A stretch of DNA of 64,000 nucleotides from Paenibacillus nuruki. GTDB lineage: Bacteria; Bacillota; Bacilli; Paenibacillales; Paenibacillaceae. The notes under the pieces are model-generated. The model had not been told where the DNA came from. It did no database searches and was given only the letters and a program-made list of their open reading frames with translations. Both the position numbers and the translations under genes were made by a program. The stretch spans positions 206,861 through 270,860 of the forward strand of contig NZ_MDER01000030.1 in NCBI RefSeq assembly GCF_001721045.1, read 5' to 3'. Shown here in pieces: positions 1-9,434 of the stretch (its first letter is position 1; each line of letters begins with the position of its first letter).

Positions 1-1
1 T

Positions 2-70
2 CTCTGTTCTATTGAATCCTATATTGAAGCAGAAAATAATTTGAAAAAATGGTTTGTCGAAGTAGAATAG
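2..70 (+). CDS. C-terminal tail of an unidentified gene (partial)
   Basis: An open frame enters from the left edge and ends with TAG at 68-70. About 22 residues are visible, ending in KKWFVEVE. They are too few to assign a family. The frame could also be chance, since no start or upstream sequence is available. The next gene has its own promoter and riboswitch, so this would be the last gene of a separate unit. Confidence 0.35.
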   Translation, partial: LCSIESYIEAENNLKKWFVEVE

Positions 71-112
71 GTTATAAAAAAATGCCTTCTTATGAAAATA
101 TGAAAATTATTC

Positions 113-141
113 TTGAAACGTTACATGAATACGTGTAGTAT
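113..141 (+). promoter_or_regulatory. Probable sigma-A promoter of xpt-pbuX
   Basis: TTGAAA at 113-118 and TAGTAT at 136-141 are separated by exactly 17 bases. This places the transcription start about 35-40 bases before the guanine aptamer. Read from sequence only. Confidence 0.5.
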
Positions 142-183
142 ACATATATAATTTTATACAGATTGTGCGAGAAATCGGCAATC

Positions 184-257
184 GACCTCATATAATATTG
201 GGAATATGGCCCAAAAGTTTCTACCGGATCACCACTGTAATGATCTGACTATGAGTG
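184..257 (+). ncRNA. Guanine-class purine riboswitch aptamer
   Basis: The segment matches the purine riboswitch consensus closely: CTCATATAAT on the 5' side, an ATATGG...GTTTCTACC core, and a GACTATGAG 3' side that closes P1 (CTCAT 187-191 with ATGAG 251-255). The specificity position in the 3' GACTATG core is C. In this family C selects guanine or hypoxanthine, while adenine riboswitches have U. It precedes xpt and pbuX, the classic guanine-repressed pair. Confidence 0.95.
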
Positions 258-358
258 AAGCATGTATTTGGCATTGCGATAACGTTCGCTTTGGATCAAT
301 ACATTGTTATGCAGATCGTATTTTTATAATTGGACATGATGATTATAGATGATCGATA

Positions 359-408
359 CAGACAGACTTCACTTGAGAGCAATCACTCAAGGAGGTCTGT
401 CTTTTTTT
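359..408 (+). terminator. Riboswitch-controlled intrinsic terminator
   Basis: AGACAGAC (360-367) pairs with GTCTGTCT (395-402), and CTTGAG (372-377) pairs with CTCAAG (386-391) inside it; a T-run follows at 402-408. The 3' P1 strand of the aptamer, 253-260, can pair over 8 bp with 367-374, which would break this stem. This gives the expected antiterminator, so guanine binding should terminate transcription. Confidence 0.9.
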
Positions 409-453
409 ATTTCTACCTCAAATCGCATCGTTATTCTAAAGGAGAGAAACCAT

Positions 454-1086
454 ATGAAAGCATTACAAGAACGGATTCGTCAGGAAGGACAGATTTTGTC
501 CGAAAAAGTATTGAAAGTGGACTCATTTCTTAACCATCAGGTAGATACAGCATTAGCTGTGGAGATCGGCAAAGAATTTGCACGGCTTTTCGCCCATGAG
601 AAGATTACTAAAGTATTAACGATTGAAGCAAGCGGTATCCAATTTGCAATGGCAACAGGAATCGCTTTAGGTGTCCCTTTTGTATATGCCAAAAAGAAAA
701 AAGCAATCACTCAAGGAGATGTGGTCTACGCGGCATCTGTACATTCTTTTACCAAGCAAGAAACGTATCAGGTCACGATTGTACAAAGTTATCTCAATAA
801 AGAAGATCGCATCTTGATCGTTGATGATTTCTTAGCGACTGGAGCAGCACTAGTGGGCTTGGCTGATATCGTAGAAGCTTCAGGAGCGACACTGGTTGGT
901 GTGGGTTGTGTGATTGAGAAGACGTTCCAGGAAGGACGAGGATTACTGGAAGAACGCCAGATTCCGATTCAATCGTTAGCACGTATTTCATCAATGTCTC
1001 CAGGGCATGTTGATTTTATTGATGAGACACCACTGGTACCTGATCTGGTAACAGTAGCCTCTAGAAATGAGGAGTCTTCATGTTAA
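454..1086 (+). CDS. xpt: Xanthine phosphoribosyltransferase
   Basis: Converts xanthine and PRPP to XMP in cytosolic purine salvage. The 210-residue protein has the type I PRTase PRPP-binding loop ILIVDDFLATGAA at about residues 120-132. The start at 454 is chosen because it follows AAAGGAGA at the right distance; the longer open frame upstream runs through the terminator. The C-terminus is about 15 residues longer than the roughly 194-residue Bacillus enzyme. Its stop overlaps the pbuX start by 7 bases, so the two genes are translationally coupled. The upstream guanine riboswitch controls both. Confidence 0.95.
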   Translation: MKALQERIRQEGQILSEKVLKVDSFLNHQVDTALAVEIGKEFARLFAHEKITKVLTIEASGIQFAMATGIALGVPFVYAKKKKAITQGDVVYAASVHSFTKQETYQVTIVQSYLNKEDRILIVDDFLATGAALVGLADIVEASGATLVGVGCVIEKTFQEGRGLLEERQIPIQSLARISSMSPGHVDFIDETPLVPDLVTVASRNEESSC

Positions 1087-2441
1087 GTAGACGCAAAATA
1101 TTTACATTAGGTCTTCAGCATGTCATGGCGATGTATGCAGGAGCGATTGCTGTACCGCTTATTGTGGGTGGAGCACTTCATCTGACTGCGGAACAAATGG
1201 CGTATTTGATCGCCGCTGATTTATTTACCTGCGGTATTGCTACATTATTGCAAGTACTGGGTACACGTTATTTTGGTAGTGGATTACCTGTTGTATTAGG
1301 TTGTACATTTACCGCAGTAGGGCCGATTATTGCGATCGCTTCAACCTCGAATCTCGCCACCGCCTATGGAGCGATTATTTTATCTGGACTGTTTGTCGTC
1401 TTGATTGCTCCGCTGTATGGTCGATTGCTTCGCTTTTTCCCAAAAATCGTAACCGGTTCGGTAGTAACGATTATCGGATTGTCTTTGATTCCCGTTGCGA
1501 TGAATAATGTAGCAGGCGGACAAGGAAGCAGTGATTTTGGGGCACCTCGCAATCTAATGCTAGCCCTGATAACGTTATTGGTGATTTTATTGGTGAATCG
1601 TTTGGCTAAAGGATTTTTACGCTCGATTTCGGTATTGGTTGGATTATTTGTTGGTACTGTGGTCGCTTACAGTATGGGTATGGTGCACTTTGGATCGGTA
1701 GGAGATGCATCTTGGGTGCGTGTTGCCCAACCTTTTTACTTTGGTACACCGGAATTTAGCTTAACGGCTATCGTCACGATGGTAATTGTTAATATTGTAA
1801 GTATGGTTGAATCAACAGGGGTGTATATTGCTGTCGGTAAAGCGATTGACCAGAAAGTCGAGCAAAAACAGATCGTCAATGGACTACGTTCTGAAGGTCT
1901 TGCGATTATGTTAGGCGGATTTTTCAATGCTTTCCCTTATACAGCATTCTCTCAAAATGTAGGTCTAATCTCGCTCACGAAAGTCAAAACACGTAATGTG
2001 ATTTTTGCGGCATCCGGTATTATGATCGTACTTGGTTTATTGCCTAAATTAGCAGCACTCACGACGGTTATTCCAAATGCTGTATTAGGCGGAGCCATGA
2101 TCGTGATGTTCGGATCGGTAGCGGCATCGGGGATCTCGATTCTGTCTGAAGTGAATCTGCGTAATGATCGTAATCTGATGATCGTGGCATGTAGTATTGC
2201 TGTCGGATTAGGTTCAGCAGTATTGCCAGATATGTTCGGACAACTGCCAAGCTTTGCACAGACATTATTGCAAAATGGAATCGTGACCGGTTCGATTACA
2301 GCAGTACTGCTAAATATTATTTTATCGCGCAAAGGCGAAATGTTCGACAACGCTGAGGAAGATGAATCGACCAGTGGAATGGCTTCAGATGCAGGAGATA
2401 GCACGCAGATAAAAACAGGAATCTCTTCACAAACCACCTAA
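1080..2441 (+). CDS. pbuX: Xanthine permease (NCS2 family)
   Basis: A 453-residue polytopic membrane protein of the nucleobase:cation symporter 2 family that imports xanthine for the neighbouring phosphoribosyltransferase. About 12-14 hydrophobic segments are visible. The family regions appear as an N-terminal GLQHVMAMYAGAIAVPLIVG and a central NAFPYTAFSQNVGL. The tail after about residue 420 is acidic and hydrophilic. The gene overlaps xpt and is followed by a strong terminator, which closes a two-gene guanine-repressed operon. Confidence 0.95.
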   Translation: MLSRRKIFTLGLQHVMAMYAGAIAVPLIVGGALHLTAEQMAYLIAADLFTCGIATLLQVLGTRYFGSGLPVVLGCTFTAVGPIIAIASTSNLATAYGAIILSGLFVVLIAPLYGRLLRFFPKIVTGSVVTIIGLSLIPVAMNNVAGGQGSSDFGAPRNLMLALITLLVILLVNRLAKGFLRSISVLVGLFVGTVVAYSMGMVHFGSVGDASWVRVAQPFYFGTPEFSLTAIVTMVIVNIVSMVESTGVYIAVGKAIDQKVEQKQIVNGLRSEGLAIMLGGFFNAFPYTAFSQNVGLISLTKVKTRNVIFAASGIMIVLGLLPKLAALTTVIPNAVLGGAMIVMFGSVAASGISILSEVNLRNDRNLMIVACSIAVGLGSAVLPDMFGQLPSFAQTLLQNGIVTGSITAVLLNIILSRKGEMFDNAEEDESTSGMASDAGDSTQIKTGISSQTT

Positions 2442-2464
2442 ACGATAAATGATAACAAGATATC

Positions 2465-2499
2465 AACCGTTACTGTGCAAAAGGCAGTAACGGTTTTTT
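2465..2499 (+). terminator. Terminator of xpt-pbuX
   Basis: An 11-bp perfect stem, AACCGTTACTG (2465-2475) with CAGTAACGGTT (2485-2495), runs into a T-run. Confidence 0.9.
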
Positions 2500-2615
2500 G
2501 TTGTTGTTCGGTCATCGTTGAAAATACATAGGTTCTCAGCTAACAGTTGGTCAAAGCAAGCAAATACAGTATAGTATCTGTAGCCATTATATTGTGAGCG
2601 GATGAGGTGAAGCAG

Positions 2616-3548
2616 ATGAATAAAACAGAACGCATGTTAGCGATTGTATTGGAGCTTCAGCGCAGATCATGGATACGTGCGGAAGATCTGGCAGCTACTT
2701 TTGAAATGAGTGTCCGAACGATCTATCGGGATATGCAAGCACTGAGTGAAGCGGGTGTGCCGTTGCTGGGATCTCCGGGACAAGGATACTCGTTAAGCGA
2801 AGGGTACTTTTTGCCACCGATTCACTTTACCGCAGAAGAAGCGGTCACATTATTGCTAGGTACCGATTTTGTAGAACAGCAATTCGGACAACATTATCGT
2901 CATAATGCAGAGTCTGCTCGTCGTAAGATCGAATCGATTTTACCAGAAAGAGTACGGGAACAATCAGACCCAATTCGTGAAGGAATTCGGTTATTAGCGC
3001 AACGTCAAACTTTATATACCGTCGATGATCGGCAATATGTAGAAGCGATAGGACAAGCGATCGTACAAAAGCGTAAGTTGCAGTTCGGATATAGCAAACC
3101 ACATCAGCAGGTCATTACAAGAACCGTCTGTCCTTATGGATTAGCATTAAATATGAATCATTGGGTATTGGTAGCTTACTGTGAATTAAGGCAGGATATT
3201 CGCCATTTTCGGCTATCTCGTCTATCGAATTTGGTTGAATTAGATGAACATTTTGTGATGCCTGAAGATTTCAAATTGGCGGAATATCGACCACCAGATC
3301 ATCGTCATATGGTCATACGTCTACAATTTGAATCTCATATGACAGAACGTATTCAGGAAGTCGGTCACTTTTATATGGAAACGATCGAACCGCAAGAGCA
3401 ATATACTATAGTGACGATGCGTGTACGCCACTTTGAAGATGTGCTTTATTGGATATTAAGCTGGGGAGATTCGGTGACAGTGTTAGAACCTGAATCGCTG
3501 CGCCAACATATGATTGAAAAAATAAATAATATGCTAAAACGCTACTGA
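2616..3548 (+). CDS. YafY/DeoR-like regulator with HTH and WYL domains
   Basis: A 310-residue putative transcription regulator. Residues 1-60 form a HTH_11-type winged helix (RAEDLAATFEMSVRTIYRD). The rest is a WYL ligand-sensing region with PYGLALNMNHWVLVAYC near the middle and a conserved C-terminal extension. WYL proteins respond to nucleotides, nucleic acid or other ligands, and no ligand can be named here. The start at 2616 is preferred over the in-frame GTG at 2607 because GAGGTGA ends 5 bases before the ATG. It is monocistronic; its stop lies inside the following terminator stem. Confidence 0.85.
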   Translation: MNKTERMLAIVLELQRRSWIRAEDLAATFEMSVRTIYRDMQALSEAGVPLLGSPGQGYSLSEGYFLPPIHFTAEEAVTLLLGTDFVEQQFGQHYRHNAESARRKIESILPERVREQSDPIREGIRLLAQRQTLYTVDDRQYVEAIGQAIVQKRKLQFGYSKPHQQVITRTVCPYGLALNMNHWVLVAYCELRQDIRHFRLSRLSNLVELDEHFVMPEDFKLAEYRPPDHRHMVIRLQFESHMTERIQEVGHFYMETIEPQEQYTIVTMRVRHFEDVLYWILSWGDSVTVLEPESLRQHMIEKINNMLKRY

Positions 3549-3572
3549 CAATATGGTGTCAGTAGCGTTTTT
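3538..3572 (+). terminator. Terminator overlapping the regulator stop codon
   Basis: AACGCTACTGACA (3538-3550) pairs with TGTCAGTAGCGTT (3557-3569), followed by Ts. The 5' arm includes the TGA stop of the WYL regulator. Confidence 0.9.
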
Positions 3573-3632
3573 GTATAGTAGATACAAATGAGTCGCTTAG
3601 ATCAATCGCTAAGCGCACAAGGAGGATATTAG

Positions 3633-4178
3633 ATGAACACCCAAACCATATTGCAACAATTTGAACAAGAGGTAGAGCGGTATATTCAAGCGTTGGAACC
3701 GTACAGTATCGAACAACTAACATTACAACCCGATCCACAGCAGTGGTCACTCGGGCAAATGTATAATCATTTGATACAATCTGCACAACGTATGCATCTG
3801 GCGAATATTGATACGTGTATCAAGCGTCAGCAAGCAGGAGAAGCCATCACAGAGACAACGTACAAAACACATGCAGGCGAACATATTATAGCAATGGGAA
3901 GCTTTCCACCGATTCGTGTTCAAGTGCCTGCTTCGCCTATGTACACACCTACACAACCGCATACCAAAGCTGAATTGCTAGAAGGATTAGAGCAAGTGCG
4001 ATTACGCATGAGAGCAATAGAACCTTTGTTAGCGACAACCGATCCGCAGTATACAGTAGCTCATCCAAGATTCGGGCAATTAAATGCTACAGAATGGTTT
4101 GCGATTATTGAGATGCATTACCGTCATCACTGGCTTCAGAAAGATCGGTTAGATCAATTTCTGGGGATGACCGTGTAA
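3633..4178 (+). CDS. DinB-family (DinB_2) protein
   Basis: 181 residues with the four-helix-bundle DinB pattern. A QWSLGQMYNHLIQS helix sits near residue 35-50 and a C-terminal EMHYRHHWLQ helix near 165. The histidines in these two helices are the family's usual metal ligands. Relatives include damage-inducible proteins and thiol S-transferases, so the reaction is unknown. AAGGAGG-type RBS 9 bases before ATG. Single gene, ending at a shared convergent terminator. Confidence 0.8.
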   Translation: MNTQTILQQFEQEVERYIQALEPYSIEQLTLQPDPQQWSLGQMYNHLIQSAQRMHLANIDTCIKRQQAGEAITETTYKTHAGEHIIAMGSFPPIRVQVPASPMYTPTQPHTKAELLEGLEQVRLRMRAIEPLLATTDPQYTVAHPRFGQLNATEWFAIIEMHYRHHWLQKDRLDQFLGMTV

Positions 4179-4204
4179 GCAAACAATCTTATAGATGAAT
4201 AGCA

Positions 4205-4242
4205 AAACAACACGACAGCATCAATTCGCAGTCGTGTTGTTT
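4205..4242. terminator. Bidirectional terminator between convergent genes
   Basis: AAACAACACGAC (4205-4216) pairs with GTCGTGTTGTTT (4231-4242). It serves the DinB gene rightward. It also overlaps the last codons of the leftward serine hydrolase, where the T-rich 3' side is better. Confidence 0.75.
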
Positions 4243-5186
4243 ACATTTTCCAGCAAAGGCACTACAAAATCACGAAATACATCAAGCGGTGTGCGTTTGC
4301 GCTTGAAGCGGTCTGCGGATACGGTGACGACTAATTCATAAGAAGGAACAACGACAATATATTGTCCACCGAATCCTAAAGCATAATAATACGGAATATC
4401 GACTTTAGGCTGACTGTCCAGTGTAAAAGAAGAGTGCCACCAATGCCAACCATAATGAGCTTTTTGCGGACTATCTACAGCGATCAATGGGCTTGTAGCA
4501 TGTTCGACCGTAGAAGACTGAATATATTGTTGATTGTCTATTTTGCCTTTATGCAAATACAATAGCCCAAATTGTAGCATAGCCGATGGAGGCAATTGCA
4601 ATCCAAATCCACCTGTGTGTACACCTTGAGGATCAGTCTCCCAGACATATTGAGTAATACCCAGTGGTGTAAACAGATGCTGTTCAGCAAACGAAGCAAC
4701 CGATTGACCGGAAGTCTGTGCCAGAATAGTCGCCAACAGTTGAGAACAACCGGAATTGTATTCCATCACAGTACCCGGCTCATGCACAAGTGGTTGAGAA
4801 AGCACAAAGTCGATCCAGTTGGACGTTTTGCTCATCGTGGGAAAAGAATGCTGTCCTCCAAATTCCGTCCAGTTGAACCCAGCAGACATCGTCAGTAACT
4901 GCTCAATCGTGATCTGAGCTTTACGTGGATCAGGGTCTGTATGCAGCTGTGGGAAAAAGGTAGAAATCGCTGTATCTGGAGCAGGCATAATCCCTTGGTC
5001 GATAGCGATACTGACCAAGCTAGAAAGAATACTTTTGGTACACGAATTGATTTTGAGTGGAATCTCTTTCTTGTCAGGTTCACGGTAGTAATCTAAAATC
5101 TGTACGCCATGTTGGACGATCAGACAACTATATAATTCACGCTCAACCAGTTGATTGACGAGCGGTGCAGTATCGATAAATGGCAT
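4221..5186 (-). CDS. Beta-lactamase-fold serine hydrolase
   Basis: 321 residues of the class C beta-lactamase / penicillin-binding-like serine hydrolase family. The nucleophile motif S48-C-T-K51 and a Y143-N-S motif are visible, with a HYGWHWW stretch in the third-motif region. No signal peptide is seen, so it is probably a cytosolic esterase or amidase rather than a secreted beta-lactamase; the substrate is unknown. The start at 5186 is chosen because AAAGGAGG lies about 10 bases upstream; a longer frame reaches 5234 but lacks an RBS. A terminator-like hairpin stands about 50 bases upstream. Confidence 0.8.
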   Translation of the reverse strand: MPFIDTAPLVNQLVERELYSCLIVQHGVQILDYYREPDKKEIPLKINSCTKSILSSLVSIAIDQGIMPAPDTAISTFFPQLHTDPDPRKAQITIEQLLTMSAGFNWTEFGGQHSFPTMSKTSNWIDFVLSQPLVHEPGTVMEYNSGCSQLLATILAQTSGQSVASFAEQHLFTPLGITQYVWETDPQGVHTGGFGLQLPPSAMLQFGLLYLHKGKIDNQQYIQSSTVEHATSPLIAVDSPQKAHYGWHWWHSSFTLDSQPKVDIPYYYALGFGGQYIVVVPSYELVVTVSADRFKRKRTPLDVFRDFVVPLLENVNNTTAN

Positions 5187-5229
5187 AGAAAAGGACCCTC
5201 CTTTGAGATCATTGTTCTTCTCATCATAA

Positions 5230-5287
5230 AACAAAAATAAGCGTTGTGAAGCGATAACAGAATCGTTACGGCTTCACAACGCTTATT
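5230..5287 (-). terminator. 17-bp perfect hairpin terminator after GH105
   Basis: AATAAGCGTTGTGAAGC (5236-5252) and GCTTCACAACGCTTATT (5271-5287) are perfectly complementary. On the minus strand a TTTTTGTTTT tract follows, so it terminates the GH105 transcript just before the serine hydrolase RBS. Confidence 0.85.
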
Positions 5288-5352
5288 CTATCGTACTATT
5301 TGTTTATGAATACTCGAGTATACTTTATTAATTTTATCTGCTTAAATTCTAT

Positions 5353-6483
5353 TTATTGAGCAGTTTTATTCAACAGCTCCGCTTCAGCCATTGCCAGAAT
5401 AAAAGCACCGATTCCTTTCGGATCATTACAGATAATCGGTTCGCTAATATAGTAAGCATACGTACCGTCACGCTTATCTTTGCCACCTAGACCAGCCACC
5501 TGACAGGTTTTGTTGAGGTTAATCAGACCTTCTTCTGTAATCGTGATAAATTCCTCGATAATACCTTTGCGAATCTGCTCGGCTTTGACTTGATAGCGCT
5601 CGGGTAGATATCCTTTACGCAGACCTTTAGCAACGGCGTACAGAATCATACACGAAGCTGAAGCTTCTAGATAATTGCCTTTGGCATCAGGTAGATTCAG
5701 CACTTGATAAAAGACACTACTTGCCTGATCCTGCACCTTCATCAGTGCTTCCATCGTTTCGCTCAGCATCTGGATAATCGTTGCCCGATCTTCCTGATCT
5801 TCTGGCAAAATATCCAGTACATCCACCAGTGCCATCACAAACCAGCCCATCGAACGTCCCCAGAAGTTTTTGGATAGACCGGTTGTAGGATCACACCACG
5901 GTTGTTCCTTTTTCTCATCCCATGCGTGATAAAGCAGTCCTGTCTGCGCATCACGGGTATGCTGATAACATAATTTGAATTGTTGCGTAACATCGCTATA
6001 GTCTTTGATATCTGCAAATTCACGAATGTACTCCGCGTAAAAAGGAGCACCCATATACAGTCCATCTAACCAGATCTGGTAAGGATAAATTTGCTTATGC
6101 CAGAAAGCCCCTTCACTGGTACGAGGATGCTTCATTAACTGTTGACGTAGCAAATCAGCAGCTTGGCGATATCGCTCTTCTCCTGTTTCACGATAAAGAG
6201 GAAATAATAACTTTCCATTATTCACATGATCGATATTGTATTCATCTACACGATAACTGCGAATACCGCCTGATTCTTCAATAAAGAAATCCATATTAGT
6301 ACGAATATAATCTAAGTATTTGCGATCTTGAGTCAATGCATAGACTAATTCCATGCCTTTGAAAATAACACCATTATCATATTCCCATTTATGCTTCAAT
6401 TCAGGATTACGCTTTATTACGGAATCACTCATTTGTGCCGCCCAATTCTGGATCGTATCTACATCATATACTGTGCTTGTCAT
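5353..6483 (-). CDS. Unsaturated rhamnogalacturonyl hydrolase, GH105 (YteR/YesR-like)
   Basis: A 376-residue alpha6/alpha6-barrel glycosidase predicted to remove unsaturated galacturonyl residues from pectin-derived oligosaccharides in the cytosol. The active-site segment PYQIWLDGLYMGAPF places the likely catalytic Asp at 140, close to Asp143 of B. subtilis YteR. The start at 6483 is chosen because GAGGTGA precedes it by 7 bases and it gives the family length; the longer frame would need a TTG at 6558. No lyase, transporter or regulator of pectin use is adjacent, so it is an orphan in this window. Confidence 0.88.
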   Translation of the reverse strand: MTSTVYDVDTIQNWAAQMSDSVIKRNPELKHKWEYDNGVIFKGMELVYALTQDRKYLDYIRTNMDFFIEESGGIRSYRVDEYNIDHVNNGKLLFPLYRETGEERYRQAADLLRQQLMKHPRTSEGAFWHKQIYPYQIWLDGLYMGAPFYAEYIREFADIKDYSDVTQQFKLCYQHTRDAQTGLLYHAWDEKKEQPWCDPTTGLSKNFWGRSMGWFVMALVDVLDILPEDQEDRATIIQMLSETMEALMKVQDQASSVFYQVLNLPDAKGNYLEASASCMILYAVAKGLRKGYLPERYQVKAEQIRKGIIEEFITITEEGLINLNKTCQVAGLGGKDKRDGTYAYYISEPIICNDPKGIGAFILAMAEAELLNKTAQ

Positions 6484-6865
6484 TCCATCATTCACCTCGA
6501 TCATCAATTTGTGTTCTATACGGTTTCCATATCCATCTACAAGAGTATTCTCCGACAAAATGTTAACGTGAACAAAAATGATCTACAACCTTTTACTTCT
6601 TAAGGGAAAATATAATCGCTTTTTACTTGCTTCATATAAAGAACGATAAACATGTAGCTAACATTATTTTACATCATTTATGAAAAGGCTTACAACATTT
6701 TTTTACAGCAGATCTTTTTGAATTGGTATATGATATGTCTTTCAAATAGAAAACGAGCCTGATGCAAGGTGTATTTTGCGAATAAAGATGAAGGTTTACA
6801 AAGAGGATATAATCATCTAAAATACGTTCAGACTCATTCACATTACCGCATAAAAGGAGTAAAAC
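6484..6865. other. Divergent intergenic region, GH105 / mmuM
   Basis: About 380 AT-rich bases between divergent starts. A TATAAT at 6808-6813 precedes mmuM but has no convincing -35. No SAM riboswitch or T-box pattern was found despite the methionine-related gene. Confidence 0.4.
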
Positions 6866-7858
6866 ATGAACCCTATACAATATATTTTGCAACACTTTCC
6901 GTTTATGGTGCTGGATGGAGCGATGGCAACCGAATTAGAACGCAGAGGTGCTGACCTCAATAATAGTCTGTGGTCGGCTCAATTATTACTGGAAAATCCG
7001 GAATGGATTGCTGATGTACATCGTGAATATTTTGAGGTAGGTGCTGACTGTGCGATCACAGCTAGCTATCAAGCTACGATTGAAGGTTTTGTCCAAAAAG
7101 GATTAACAGAACAAGAAGCTATTCATCTTATTCAACAATCGGTTCAGCTTGCAGTAGAAGCACGTGATCAATTCTGGGCACATTATGTACAGAAATATCG
7201 TACCGAGCAACCGATCGAAGGTTCAACAGATACGTTACAACCGACTGATGAATATGATCGTCCTAAGCCAATAGTTGCCGCTTCGGTAGGGCCTTATGGT
7301 GCTTTTCTAGCCGATGGTTCTGAATATCGAGGAGATTATGATCTGAATGAACAGCAATTAATTGATTTTCACCGTCCACGTATTCAGTTATTGATCGAAG
7401 CCGGTGCAGACATTCTAGCTTGCGAAACGATTCCGTGTCTGGTCGAAGCCCGTGCGATTGTCAAAGTATTGGAAGAGTTCCCGGGTTCGTATGCATGGAT
7501 AAGCTTCAGTGCTAAAGACGGACAGCATATTAGTAGTGGCGAACCTATAGCTGACTGTGCGAAATGGTTACATGCTCATGAGCAAGTAGCAGCGATAGGA
7601 GTCAATTGTACAGCATTAGAATATATTCCTTCATTGATTCAGCAGATTGCGACAAGCACAGATAAGCCGATTGTGGTCTATCCGAATTCAGGTGAGCAGT
7701 ATGATCCTGTAACCAAAACATGGCATGGTGCTTCTTGTGAGCAGAATTATGGACAACAAGCACAACAATGGTATGCCAAAGGCGCACGTCTAATCGGTGG
7801 TTGTTGTCGTACTACGCCGAATGATATTGCTCAAATTAAAGAAAGTATGTTGTATTAA
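6866..7858 (+). CDS. mmuM: Homocysteine S-methyltransferase
   Basis: 330 residues, homocysteine S-methyltransferase domain over the full length. It transfers a methyl group from S-methylmethionine to homocysteine, giving two methionines. The N-terminal LDGAMATELERRG, a single Cys in GVNCTALEY (about 248) and the GGCCRTTP pair near 312 form the expected zinc site. RBS AAAAGGAG before the ATG. It sits about 95 bases upstream of the mmuP-like permease with no terminator between, which supports S-methylmethionine as methyl donor. Confidence 0.92.
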   Translation: MNPIQYILQHFPFMVLDGAMATELERRGADLNNSLWSAQLLLENPEWIADVHREYFEVGADCAITASYQATIEGFVQKGLTEQEAIHLIQQSVQLAVEARDQFWAHYVQKYRTEQPIEGSTDTLQPTDEYDRPKPIVAASVGPYGAFLADGSEYRGDYDLNEQQLIDFHRPRIQLLIEAGADILACETIPCLVEARAIVKVLEEFPGSYAWISFSAKDGQHISSGEPIADCAKWLHAHEQVAAIGVNCTALEYIPSLIQQIATSTDKPIVVYPNSGEQYDPVTKTWHGASCEQNYGQQAQQWYAKGARLIGGCCRTTPNDIAQIKESMLY

Positions 7859-7951
7859 TTTATACTTATCTGTCAAAGGTTTGATATTTGGTCGCTATAC
7901 CATTTCTCAATTGATCTCTATATAGATAAGGTGATGAAAGGTCGGGGTACG

Positions 7952-9367
7952 ATGGCATTAGAGCAAGAGCGAGTGGAAGAAACAGGTACAGAAGAAGGTA
8001 CATTTCAGCGCAAAATGAAAAGTCGCCACCTTGTGATGCTGTCATTAGGTGGAGTAATCGGAACAGGGTTATTTCTAAGTTCGGGTTATACGATTAACCA
8101 GGCAGGACCGCTAGGAACGATTCTTGCTTATCTAGTCGGCGCTGTCATCGTATATCTAGTGATGCTTTGTCTGGGAGAACTATCGGTACATATGCCTGTC
8201 ACAGGAGCTTTTCATGCGTATGCCGCCAAGTTTATCGGACCGGGTACAGGTTATATGGTCGCATGGATGTACTGGTTAACATGGACAGTCGCACTGGGGT
8301 CTGAATTTACAGCAGCAGGGTTATTGATGCAACGCTGGTTCCCGGATACCTCGGTATGGATGTGGAGTGGTGTATTTGCACTGCTTGTGTTTTTATTAAA
8401 TGCCTTTTCGGTACGCTTTTTTGCAGAAGCGGAATTCTGGTTTTCAGGTATCAAAGTAGCGATTATTTTACTGTTTATTATACTGGGCGGAGCCGCTGTT
8501 TTTGGAGTGATTCCGATGCGAGAAGCAGGCGCAAGTGCACCGCTATTCAGCAATTTCACCAGTGATGGAGGGCTTTTCCCGAATGGCATTTTGCCGATCT
8601 TTATGGCGATGTTATCCGTTAACTTTGCTTTTTCTGGTACTGAACTGATCGGGATAGCCGCAGGGGAAAGTGTAGACCCTGACAAAACGATTCCGCGTGC
8701 GATTAAAGCTACAGTAGGAAGATTGATTATCTTTTTTGTAGGAACGATTTTTGTATTATCAGCATTGATCCCGTGGAGAGATGCAGGAGTGATTGAGAGC
8801 CCATTTGTTATTGTATTTGATCGAATAGGGATTCCTTATGCGGCAGATATTATGAATTTTGTGATTATTACAGCGCTACTGTCTGCGGCTAATTCAGGAT
8901 TATATGCTTCTTCACGGATGTTATGGTCATTATCCAAAGAAAAAATGTTACCTTCGTTATTCTCACGTCTCACTTCATCTGGGATTCCACTGAATGCGAT
9001 GATTATTAGTATGGTGGGCGGTGGATTATCGCTGTTATCGAGTGTTGTCGCACCAGATACGATCTATATTTTCTTAGTTTCGGTATCCGGATTTGCTGTC
9101 GTGGTTGTCTGGATGGGGATTGCTGCTTCTCAATTCATGTTCCGTCGGCAATTTGTACGTGAAGGGCATCAGTTGAGTGAACTGAAATATCGGACACCGC
9201 TGTATCCGATTGTTCCGATTGCTGCTTTTGTGCTGTGTCTAGCTTCGTGTATTGGGATTGCATTTGACCCGAATCAAAGTCTTGCTTTTTATTGCGGAAT
9301 TGCCTTTATGGTTCTGTGTTATGTAGCGTATTATATCCAGAATAGAAGAGGAAAAAAGGCAATTTGA
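7952..9367 (+). CDS. mmuP: S-methylmethionine permease (APC family)
   Basis: A 471-residue amino-acid permease with about 12 membrane segments, very similar along its length to E. coli MmuP as I recall it (for example [16 protein letters not shown] and [16 protein letters not shown]). It should import S-methylmethionine for MmuM. The start at 7952 has AAAGG 10 bases upstream; in-frame GTG 7931 and ATG 7934 are possible but poorly spaced. Probably co-transcribed with mmuM and the downstream asparaginase. Confidence 0.88.
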   Translation: MALEQERVEETGTEEGTFQRKMKSRHLVMLSLGGVIGTGLFLSSGYTINQAGPLGTILAYLVGAVIVYLVMLCLGELSVHMPVTGAFHAYAAKFIGPGTGYMVAWMYWLTWTVALGSEFTAAGLLMQRWFPDTSVWMWSGVFALLVFLLNAFSVRFFAEAEFWFSGIKVAIILLFIILGGAAVFGVIPMREAGASAPLFSNFTSDGGLFPNGILPIFMAMLSVNFAFSGTELIGIAAGESVDPDKTIPRAIKATVGRLIIFFVGTIFVLSALIPWRDAGVIESPFVIVFDRIGIPYAADIMNFVIITALLSAANSGLYASSRMLWSLSKEKMLPSLFSRLTSSGIPLNAMIISMVGGGLSLLSSVVAPDTIYIFLVSVSGFAVVVVWMGIAASQFMFRRQFVREGHQLSELKYRTPLYPIVPIAAFVLCLASCIGIAFDPNQSLAFYCGIAFMVLCYVAYYIQNRRGKKAI

Positions 9368-9434
9368 GTGATATACTGAAAACAGAAAGCAAGGCTAATG
9401 GAGCGGTACAAGAACAGCGAAGGGACTTACAATA

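Noticed and set aside
1952..2437. 161-residue leftward frame opposite pbuX
   Set aside because: It lies wholly within a well-supported permease gene, with no RBS and a biased composition typical of antisense of membrane-protein codons.
6484..6865. Expected SAM riboswitch or T-box before mmuM
   Set aside because: The core motifs were not found on the + strand; the leader looks plain.
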